A stretch of DNA of 64,000 bases from an uncultured Prolixibacteraceae bacterium. GTDB taxonomy: Bacteria; Bacteroidota; Bacteroidia; Bacteroidales; Prolixibacteraceae. Positions 1 through 6,503 of the stretch are shown in pieces. A program made the translations under genes and the position numbers. The DNA lies in the NCBI GenBank assembly GCA_937915865.1, contig CALGIG010000111.1, forward strand, positions 1 through 64,000, written 5' to 3'. Position 1 is the first letter of the stretch. Every line of letters starts with the position of its first letter. The notes under the pieces were generated by a model. It was not told the origin of the DNA, did no database searches, and worked only from the letters and a program-made list of their open reading frames with translations.

Positions 1-2208
1 AAAGTTCAGATAGGATCAGGTTCCGGCAGCTTCTCGCAGTCGGTAACAGGATTAAGCCCCAATACAACCTACTACGTGCAAGCGTATGCAATCAATTCAA
101 GTGGAACAAGCTATGGCGGCGTACAAAGTTTTACAACTCCAAAAGAATCACAAATTATAACATTCGATCAATTGATAAATAAAACGTATGGTGATGCAGA
201 TTTTACACCTTTGGTAACCGTTTCTTCAGGTCTTACCGCGTCTTTTACAACTTCGGATATAAATGTTGCGACAATCATAGGTGGGCAAGTTCATATTGTT
301 GGGGCCGGAACTTGTACAATCTATGCCAATCAGTCGGGTAATGATGTTTATTTTCCTGCAGCACAAGCCAGTCAAACTTTTACAATTGAGAAAGCAGTGC
401 TAACGGTGACAGCCGATTCCAAAAGTAAAGTTTATGGAAGCATCAACCCGTCGCTGACTTTCCAATACAATGGTTGGAAAAACTCTGATACGGAAGTCGT
501 TTTAGATACCAAACCAATTGCATCAACAACGGTTGACCTGCATACTAATGTTGGAATATACTCTGATGCCATCGTCGTTTCAGGAGGAGTGGATAATAAT
601 TATATTTTCTCTTATGCGCCGGCAAATTTTATTGTGACCAAAGCTATTTTAACGGTGACTGCTGTTCCTCAGATGAAGGTTTACGGTGAAGCCAATCCGA
701 TACTAACATTTGTTTATTCAGGGTGGTTGAACAACGAGAATGAATCAGTATTGGATGCTAAACCAACAGTAAGTACAACTGTTGATCTTACTTCTTCTTC
801 TGGACTTTATGCGAATGCAATTACAGTTTCCGGTGGTGCAGACAACAACTATGATTTCGTCTATGTTGCTGCGGATTTTGAGGTGACTAAGGTCCCTTTA
901 ACTATTGCTGCACATGCTCAAAATAAAGAATATGATGGTAATAATACTGCAATTATTTCTGACGGGCAACTGATTGGTATACTTAATGGTGACGTTGTAT
1001 CTCTTACTTTAGGTTCTGCATTATTTGAGGACAAAAATATAGGAACGGATAAAATAGTCACAGTTAAAGGTTCATCATTATCAGGACCTGACGCCGGAAA
1101 TTACTCATTAACAGAGCTGACAGTATTGAAGGCAAATATTACTCCTAAACAGTTAACAATAGTAAATACATTAGTTGTAAAGGATAAAATGTTTGACAAT
1201 ACTACTGTTGCGACTATCGAAAGTGTTGGAACCCTCCAGGGTTTAGCTCCTGGCGATGAGAATTTAGTTGATGTGTCTGCGATAGCAAATTTTAACGATG
1301 CAACTATTGGTACTGATAAAATAATTACGACTGTTTTCTCGATACATGGGAGTGCAGCCAGCAACTACCTCAAGCCTGTTGATTTAATTATTACCGGTGC
1401 AAAAATTTCTGAACAAATAAGTCTGGACGAAACGATGAATGTCCCTGTTACCGGCGAATGTCAGGGCGAAGATTTGTATGTGGGTTATCATATATTGAGT
1501 GGCACGCCTACCGAATATCGAATTATTTTTGATGCTGCTGCTCATGCCGCCGGCTTTGTGGATACTGGATATTTGCCACTTCCGTCAACACAAAAGCAGG
1601 ATAATCTATTTATTAATGTGCCTTCAAACATGGCAGAAGGAGTCTATATGGCAAACCTGCAGTTCCGCAATGAATTGCATGAAGAAAGTCCGGTTTATCC
1701 CTTTGAATTTACAATTAAGCTTTCGAAAAATTACCTGGTGACAAAATTCGATGATGTAATTCTGTGTGATAATAGTTCGAATCGATTTACAACTTACCAA
1801 TGGTATAAAGATGGACAGTTAATACCTGGGGCTACCGAACAGTTTTATAGCGATCCTAATGGAATTGATGGTGTATATTCATTACAGGTAAGTACAAAGG
1901 ATGGTGTTGTTTTATGGAGCTGTGATAAGGAAGTTCATGCGCTTAACACTAAAAAAGCTACAATCAGCGCTTATCCAAATCCTGCTAAAAGTTTCGTGCC
2001 ATTTACTGTAAAAATTACAAACCTGACAGATCAGGACTTGGCGGGAGCAATTATGAGAATATATAGCGTTACAGGTAGTTTGGTTCAAACCCTTAATGTA
2101 GTGACACAGAGTAATTCAGTAACGTTACCATTAGGCGAATATCTTGGAACGGTAATTACATCAGATCAAAAGAAATATACATACAAAATCTCAGTGATAA
2201 ATCTATAA
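1..2208 (+). CDS. Secreted MBG/YDG-repeat protein with T9SS sorting domain (5' truncated)
   Basis: The reading frame is open from base 1, so the gene begins left of the window; a GTG at 76 is internal. The first residues (GLSPNTTYYVQAYA, then SFTT) look like the end of a fibronectin-III-like domain. Then come MBG-type repeats (two copies of the pattern LTVTA...KVYG..NP.LTF...GW..), YDG-type repeats (KEYDGN, DAGNYSL), an Ig-like or PKD-like segment, and a C-terminal type A T9SS sorting domain beginning YPNPAK. Such proteins are exported by Sec, cross the outer membrane through the type IX system, and act as cell-surface or adhesin-like proteins; the exact ligand cannot be told. A hairpin follows the stop at 2216-2257. 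Family assignment of the repeats is from recognised motifs. Confidence 0.88.
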   Translation, partial: KVQIGSGSGSFSQSVTGLSPNTTYYVQAYAINSSGTSYGGVQSFTTPKESQIITFDQLINKTYGDADFTPLVTVSSGLTASFTTSDINVATIIGGQVHIVGAGTCTIYANQSGNDVYFPAAQASQTFTIEKAVLTVTADSKSKVYGSINPSLTFQYNGWKNSDTEVVLDTKPIASTTVDLHTNVGIYSDAIVVSGGVDNNYIFSYAPANFIVTKAILTVTAVPQMKVYGEANPILTFVYSGWLNNENESVLDAKPTVSTTVDLTSSSGLYANAITVSGGADNNYDFVYVAADFEVTKVPLTIAAHAQNKEYDGNNTAIISDGQLIGILNGDVVSLTLGSALFEDKNIGTDKIVTVKGSSLSGPDAGNYSLTELTVLKANITPKQLTIVNTLVVKDKMFDNTTVATIESVGTLQGLAPGDENLVDVSAIANFNDATIGTDKIITTVFSIHGSAASNYLKPVDLIITGAKISEQISLDETMNVPVTGECQGEDLYVGYHILSGTPTEYRIIFDAAAHAAGFVDTGYLPLPSTQKQDNLFINVPSNMAEGVYMANLQFRNELHEESPVYPFEFTIKLSKNYLVTKFDDVILCDNSSNRFTTYQWYKDGQLIPGATEQFYSDPNGIDGVYSLQVSTKDGVVLWSCDKEVHALNTKKATISAYPNPAKSFVPFTVKITNLTDQDLAGAIMRIYSVTGSLVQTLNVVTQSNSVTLPLGEYLGTVITSDQKKYTYKISVINL

Positions 2209-2215
2209 ACATCAA

Positions 2216-2257
2216 CAACTGTCATCGGAATTTTAATTTAAGTTCCGATAACAGTTG
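2216..2257 (+). terminator. Hairpin after the MBG-repeat gene
   Basis: A 15-bp stem (CAACTGTCATCGGAA pairing with 2243-2257, one mismatch) closes a 12-nt AT-rich loop just after the stop at 2208. No strong U-run follows, so it may only attenuate transcription toward the barrel gene at 2273. Confidence 0.5.
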
Positions 2258-2272
2258 AATAAAATAACGAAA

Positions 2273-3079
2273 ATGAAAAAAATACTATTTATATGTGCGC
2301 TTCTTTTGGTCATGGGGGCGGCACGAGCGCAAAAGGCTCAAACGCTGTATTTCAATATTGGAAGTGGTTTTCATAATTTGAAGTACGATCTCACTAATGG
2401 AAAGCAGGAAGGTAATATCGGGTCGACATGTAGTATTGGATACAATTATTTCTTTTCAGAAAGATGGGGTATTGGAAGTGGGTTAGGACTCGAAACGTTT
2501 CAAACTAAAGCCACTTTAAATTATCAAACAAGCAATCTATCTGTTGATACCGATGGAGAATCGTTTGAATTTAGAACTCAATATTCTGACTGGCAAGAAA
2601 AGCAAAGTTCAATTTTATTGAATATACCCGTGAATTTCATTTACCAGTCTCCAATTAGTGATAAATGGAAGATTCAGTTTTTGATAGGGCCCCAAATATC
2701 GTTCGCAGTAAAATCGAATTATAAAATAGCTGGTGGAACTATTGAAACGACTGGGTACTATTCTAAATACAACGTAATTTTACACGATTTGCCTAAGCAC
2801 AATTTAACTACATTCTCAGAGTTTCCTGAAGGTAAAAACAGCCTAAACCCCACATTGTCGGCTGTTGGTAATTTGGGATGTTTATATAACCTGAATAAAA
2901 ATATGGATATTTATCTTGGAGCCTATTTCGATTATGGATTAACTAATTCAATCGCAGCGAAAAGCAAATTTCTGTATCAGGAAGATGGTGTTTACAATGG
3001 CGTATTTTCTTCCAATCAGACAAACAAAGTTAAACCAGTTGCTTTTGGTTTAAAAGTTGGTATAAACTGGAGCCTATGA
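2273..3079 (+). CDS. Outer-membrane beta-barrel protein
   Basis: About 268 residues from ATG 2273; a TTG six codons upstream is the alternative, but ATG 2273 opens directly into a clear signal peptide (MKKILFICALLLVMGAARAQ). The body alternates hydrophobic and polar residues in short strands with repeated glycines (LYFNIGSGFHNL, GIGSGLGLETF, FLIGPQISFAV, GLKVGINWSL) and resembles PorT-like / outer membrane beta-barrel (OMP_b-brl) proteins of Bacteroidota. It lies 65 bp after the surface protein and may be co-transcribed with it, which would suit a partner or anchor role, but no function is known. A strong terminator follows at 3196-3242. Confidence 0.78.
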   Translation: MKKILFICALLLVMGAARAQKAQTLYFNIGSGFHNLKYDLTNGKQEGNIGSTCSIGYNYFFSERWGIGSGLGLETFQTKATLNYQTSNLSVDTDGESFEFRTQYSDWQEKQSSILLNIPVNFIYQSPISDKWKIQFLIGPQISFAVKSNYKIAGGTIETTGYYSKYNVILHDLPKHNLTTFSEFPEGKNSLNPTLSAVGNLGCLYNLNKNMDIYLGAYFDYGLTNSIAAKSKFLYQEDGVYNGVFSSNQTNKVKPVAFGLKVGINWSL

Positions 3080-3195
3080 TTTAAGGAAGAGAAAATTCAA
3101 TCAATAAAATCTTGACTATAAAAGAAAAGACCAAAAAGTATTGATTTACTTTTGATGATATAGAAAACATCTGCCGAACATATTTTATTAGACCT

Positions 3196-3242
3196 AAAGC
3201 AGTAAAATACGGGTTAAAACCTTGTATTCTACTGCTTTTTTT
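3196..3242 (+). terminator. Rho-independent terminator
   Basis: AAAGCAGTA (3196-3204) pairs with TACTGCTTT (3230-3238), extended inward by AATAC/GTATT, and is followed by seven T. It ends the transcript of the barrel gene. The rest of 3080-3437 holds no convincing gene, only this terminator and the tRNA promoter. Confidence 0.8.
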
Positions 3243-3362
3243 GTAGCTAAATATTAAAAAAAAGACACTAAATGTTGATGCAATAATATATAGCACCATC
3301 AAAGTTCTAAACAATATTACTCATCAAAAATTCACTAAAAAGTAAAAAAGTAGTTTTGCGCG

Positions 3363-3393
3363 TTTGAAATAAGGAAAAATAGCACTACATTTG
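3363..3393 (+). promoter_or_regulatory. Bacteroidota sigma promoter for tRNA-Gly
   Basis: TTTG at 3363-3366, a 19-nt spacer, then TACATTTG at 3386-3393 match the -33 TTTG / -7 TAnnTTTG consensus of Bacteroidota primary-sigma promoters. The tRNA starts 45 nt downstream. This is the only promoter in the window where both boxes match well. Confidence 0.7.
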
Positions 3394-3437
3394 CAGCCCC
3401 AGAGTTCAATTTTCGGCTTGGGGTATTAAAAAATATT

Positions 3438-3510
3438 GCGAGAATAGCTCAGTTGGTAGAGCATAACCTTGCCAAGGTTAGGGTCGCGAGTTCGAGTCTC
3501 GTTTCTCGCT
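3438..3510 (+). tRNA. tRNA-Gly (GCC)
   Basis: A complete cloverleaf can be folded: acceptor GCGAGAA/TTCTCGC, D-stem GCTC/GAGC, anticodon stem TAACC/GGTTA with loop TTGCCAA (anticodon GCC), T-arm GCGAG-TTCGAGT-CTCGT, discriminator T. The CCA end is not encoded. Anticodon GCC reads GGC/GGU glycine codons. Confidence 0.96.
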
Positions 3511-3520
3511 CAGAAATTAG

Positions 3521-3551
3521 AAAGCACTTCGTAAAACGGGGTGCTTTTTGT
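3521..3551 (+). terminator. Terminator after tRNA-Gly
   Basis: AAAGCAC (3521-3527) pairs with GTGCTTT (3541-3547) and runs into a T-rich tract, 10 nt after the tRNA. Confidence 0.75.
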
Positions 3552-3600
3552 TTTAAATATACCTTGCCCAGTGCGATTTATTGAGTGTTTTGTATTTCCA

Positions 3601-3633
3601 AAAACAAAAAACGCCGGAAAATATCCGACGTTT
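3601..3633 (-). terminator. Terminator of the aminotransferase gene
   Basis: Read on the minus strand, AACGTCGGA and TCCGGCGTT form a stem (3609-3618 with 3624-3633, one mismatch) followed by a T-rich run (the A-run at 3601-3610). It lies about 25 nt past the minus-strand stop at 3660. Confidence 0.75.
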
Positions 3634-3659
3634 CCAATATTGGTTTTTCCCAATGAATC

Positions 3660-4886
3660 TTAGTCTTGAGCAATAGCGTTGATTTGGCGAACTTTACTTC
3701 CCGGGTAAACTTTTAATGCTTCTTCCAGAATTTTTAATGAAATGGCTAAATCTTCTTTCTTTAATACGTAGGCAATACGAACTTCATCTTTCCCAAATCC
3801 AGGAGTTGTATAGAATCCTGAGGCCGGAGCCATAAAGATCGTTTGATTTTCGTATTCAAAATCACTAAGTAACCATGCACAAAAAACATCAGCATCGTCG
3901 ATAGGCAATCGGGCTACAGTATAGAAAGCACCCATCGGGATGGGAGAATAAACGCCATTAATACGGTTCAGCCCATCAACTAAAAATTTCCGGCGTTCCA
4001 CATACTCTTCATACACATCGTGCAAATATTCTTTGTTACTTTCAAGCGATGCCTCGGCAGCAATTTGTCCGATAAGTGGCGGGCTTAGGCGTGCCTGGCA
4101 AAACTTCATGACATTTTTTTTGAGCGCTTTGTTTTTTGTAATAAGAGCGCCAATACGAATTCCGCATTCGCTATAACGTTTAGATACAGAATCGATAAGA
4201 ACAACATTCTGTTCGATACCTGCAAGATGGAAAGCCGAGATATAGGGAGCGCCGGTATAACAAAATTCGCGGTAAACCTCGTCGGAGAATAGGTATAAAT
4301 CGTATTTTTTTACCATATCCCTAATCTGGTTCATCTCACTTCGGGTGTATAAATATCCGGTTGGGTTATTGGGGTTACAAATCATGATCCCTTTGGTCCG
4401 GGGAGTGATCAGTTTCTCAAACTCTTCCATAGGAGGCATTGCAAAACCCTCATTAATTTTTGCTGGAATCGATTTAATGACAGCTCCGGCAACAATTGCA
4501 AATGCAGTATAATTGGCATAAGCTGGTTCAGGAACTATTATTTCATCACCCGGATCGAGGCATGCCAAAAAGGCAAAGGTTACCGCTTCCGAACCACCTG
4601 AAGTGATAATTATATCGTCGGCTGTAACATCAATATTGAATGTATGATAGTACGCCGCCAATTTTTCACGGAATGATTTGATTCCTTCACTAGGAGAATA
4701 CTCCAGAATTTTCCGGTCGATGTTCCGGATGGCGTCAATTGCATTTTGAGGAGTTGGCAAATCAGGTTGGCCAATGTTTAAGTGATACACTTTTCGCCCC
4801 ATTCCCTTGGCTTTGTCAGCCAAAGGAACCAATTTCCTGATGGGAGAATCAGGCATCAAATTACCTCGTTCCGATGTAATAGGCAT
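3660..4886 (-). CDS. PLP-dependent aminotransferase, class I/II
   Basis: 408 residues, full length for the aspartate-aminotransferase fold (AAT_I). Visible hallmarks are NIGQPDLPTP near residue 37, TSGGSEA near 96 for the PLP phosphate, NPNNPTG at 171-177, the D-x-x-Y pair at 202-205, and SVSKRYSECGIRIG carrying the Schiff-base lysine K236. It transfers an amino group between an amino acid and a 2-oxo acid in the cytoplasm; the substrate cannot be fixed from sequence. It is divergent from alanine dehydrogenase, a context that would suit alanine/pyruvate or aspartate metabolism (inference). A TATATTTG -7 box lies about 30 nt upstream and a terminator follows. Confidence 0.9.
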   Translation of the reverse strand: MPITSERGNLMPDSPIRKLVPLADKAKGMGRKVYHLNIGQPDLPTPQNAIDAIRNIDRKILEYSPSEGIKSFREKLAAYYHTFNIDVTADDIIITSGGSEAVTFAFLACLDPGDEIIVPEPAYANYTAFAIVAGAVIKSIPAKINEGFAMPPMEEFEKLITPRTKGIMICNPNNPTGYLYTRSEMNQIRDMVKKYDLYLFSDEVYREFCYTGAPYISAFHLAGIEQNVVLIDSVSKRYSECGIRIGALITKNKALKKNVMKFCQARLSPPLIGQIAAEASLESNKEYLHDVYEEYVERRKFLVDGLNRINGVYSPIPMGAFYTVARLPIDDADVFCAWLLSDFEYENQTIFMAPASGFYTTPGFGKDEVRIAYVLKKEDLAISLKILEEALKVYPGSKVRQINAIAQD

Positions 4887-4915
4887 ATTTTAAGAATAAA
4901 TTAACAGTAGGGTGG

Positions 4916-4923
4916 CAAATATA
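4916..4923 (-). promoter_or_regulatory. -7 box (TATATTTG) for the aminotransferase
   Basis: On the minus strand TATATTTG fits TAnnTTTG, with TTTA rather than TTTG near the -33 position. It lies 30 bp upstream of ATG 4886. One half of the promoter matches well. Confidence 0.45.
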
Positions 4924-5108
4924 CGATTATCAGTTTTAAATAAAAATTTAAAAAATTGGAAGGATGTGAAATTTTAACAGCTTAATAACTTTCAAATTCA
5001 AACTATTGGTTCAAAAATTATTTTGTTTTGGAGATAGCCCTTGTTGTTGGCGGGGTCCATCTTGAAAATTCATTGTAATTTATCATGTTTTTCAATTTCA
5101 TTATAGGT

Positions 5109-5116
5109 TACTTTTG
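5109..5116 (+). promoter_or_regulatory. -7 box (TACTTTTG) for ald
   Basis: TACTTTTG matches TAnnTTTG 32 nt upstream of the ATG of alanine dehydrogenase. No clear -33 box is seen. Confidence 0.4.
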
Positions 5117-5147
5117 AAACATAGAAATTAATTAAAAACAATAAACG

Positions 5148-6260
5148 ATGATTGTAGGTGTACCAAAAGAAATTAAAAACAACGAAAACCGGGTTGCATT
5201 AACACCTGCTGGAGTTGCTGAAATGGTTAAAAATGGTCATAAAGTATATGTTCAGGCAACAGCCGGAATGGGAAGTGGATTTGGTGATGGTGATTACGCA
5301 CATGCCGGGGCAACTATCCTTCCGACTATTGAGGATGTTTATGCTATTGCCGAAATGATTATTAAGGTTAAAGAACCTATTGAATCAGAATATAGATTGA
5401 TTAAACCTGGTCAAATTCTGTTCACTTATTTTCATTTTGCATCAAACAAACCATTAACTGATGCAATGATAACAAGTAATGCGATATGTTTGGCTTATGA
5501 AACCGTCGAATTGCCAGATCGTTCACTTCCATTACTTGTTCCAATGTCAGAAGTTGCGGGTCGTATGTCGGTTCAGGAAGGTGCTAAATACCTCGAAAAA
5601 ACTTTCGGTGGTTACGGTGTTTTGCTTGGTGGCGTAGCTGGTGTACCCCCGGCAAAAGTACTGATTATAGGTGGCGGTATTGTTGGTACCGAAGCTGCTA
5701 AGATGGCTGGTGGATTAGGTGCTGACGTTACTATTATTGATGTTAGCCTGAAGCGTTTACGTTACCTCGATGATATTATGCCTGCCAATGTTAAAACATT
5801 GATGAGCAATGAATACAATATTCGTGATGCTGTGAGTACTCACGATGTAATTATTGGAGCTGTTTTGATTCCCGGAGCAGTTACTCCTAAATTGGTAACC
5901 CGCGATATGTTGCCTATCATGAAACCTGGAACAGTATTGGTTGATGTTGCTGTTGATCAGGGCGGTTGTTTCGAAACAACAGTTCCGACAACTCACGATC
6001 ATCCAACTTTTGTAATTGATCATGTTATTCATTATTGTGTAGCTAATATGCCTGGAGCTGTTCCTCGCACTTCAACTTTAGCTTTGACTAATGCTACTTT
6101 ACCTTACGCCATTCAGATTGCAAACAAGGGGTGGAAAAATGCTTGTGTAGAGAGCGAACCATTACGGAAAGGATTGAATGTTGTTAAAGGGAAAGTCGTT
6201 TATAAAGGTGTTGCTGAAGCCTTTGACCTTCCTTATAGCGATGTTCAAATAGTACTATAA
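5148..6260 (+). CDS. ald: Alanine dehydrogenase
   Basis: 370 residues, the usual length. It starts MIVGVPKEIKNNENRVALTP, the classic AlaDH/PNT N-terminal motif. The substrate-binding lysine is K75 (IKVKEP) and the catalytic histidine H96 (TYFHFA), the positions known for this family. The Rossmann NAD-binding loop GGGIVGTEAAKMA starts near residue 174, and NMPGAVPRTST near 302 is the conserved C-terminal signature. It interconverts L-alanine and pyruvate plus ammonia with NAD in the cytoplasm. It is monocistronic: own -7 box upstream and a terminator at 6270-6292. Confidence 0.95.
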   Translation: MIVGVPKEIKNNENRVALTPAGVAEMVKNGHKVYVQATAGMGSGFGDGDYAHAGATILPTIEDVYAIAEMIIKVKEPIESEYRLIKPGQILFTYFHFASNKPLTDAMITSNAICLAYETVELPDRSLPLLVPMSEVAGRMSVQEGAKYLEKTFGGYGVLLGGVAGVPPAKVLIIGGGIVGTEAAKMAGGLGADVTIIDVSLKRLRYLDDIMPANVKTLMSNEYNIRDAVSTHDVIIGAVLIPGAVTPKLVTRDMLPIMKPGTVLVDVAVDQGGCFETTVPTTHDHPTFVIDHVIHYCVANMPGAVPRTSTLALTNATLPYAIQIANKGWKNACVESEPLRKGLNVVKGKVVYKGVAEAFDLPYSDVQIVL

Positions 6261-6269
6261 TCCTGAAGA

Positions 6270-6292
6270 AACCTCGCCAAAAGCGGGGTTTT
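6270..6292 (+). terminator. Terminator of ald
   Basis: AACCTCGC (6270-6277) pairs with GCGGGGTT (6283-6290, one G-U pair), followed by TTTTG, ten nt after the stop. Confidence 0.75.
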
Positions 6293-6304
6293 GCTTTATA
6301 AAAA

Positions 6305-6341
6305 ATTCGAAAGCCGGACTTAAAAACTCCGGCTTTTGAAT
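6305..6341. terminator. Second hairpin between ald and valS
   Basis: ATTCGAAAGCCGGA (6305-6318) pairs with TCCGGCTTTTGAAT (6328-6341) with one mismatch around a 9-nt loop. It probably acts as a back-up terminator after ald. Confidence 0.55.
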
Positions 6342-6362
6342 ATCAAAGAATTAATTTCTTGC

Positions 6363-6404
6363 ATCAAGGGATCCGATCTTTTTAAAAAGATCGGATCCCT
6401 TGAT
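6363..6404. repeat. Perfect 42-bp palindrome upstream of valS
   Basis: A perfect, loop-less inverted repeat with 21-bp arms, from ATCAAGGG at the left end to CCCTTGAT at the right, centred on TTTTTAAAAA. The arm contains the core GATCCGATCTTT, which recurs in the terminator hairpin at 20422-20463. It is the third hairpin in a row after ald and lies about 40 bp before the valS promoter box. Confidence 0.85.
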
Positions 6405-6446
6405 TTTCGTAAGAGTGTTTTCTGCCAACAAAAAGTATATTTTTCT

Positions 6447-6454
6447 TATTTTTG
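6447..6454 (+). promoter_or_regulatory. -7 box (TATTTTTG) for valS
   Basis: TATTTTTG matches TAnnTTTG 49 nt upstream of the valS ATG. No matching -33 TTTG is seen (TTTTC lies near that position). Confidence 0.4.
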
Positions 6455-6503
6455 CAGCTTTGTTAAAAAAGCAAAACAGTAAATACTCAATAAAATACCA
6501 AAA

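Noticed and set aside
3081..3314. Minus-strand frame of 77 codons beyond the barrel gene
   Set aside because: Overlaps the terminator at 3196-3242, has no ribosome site or recognisable motif, and composition is that of intergenic DNA.
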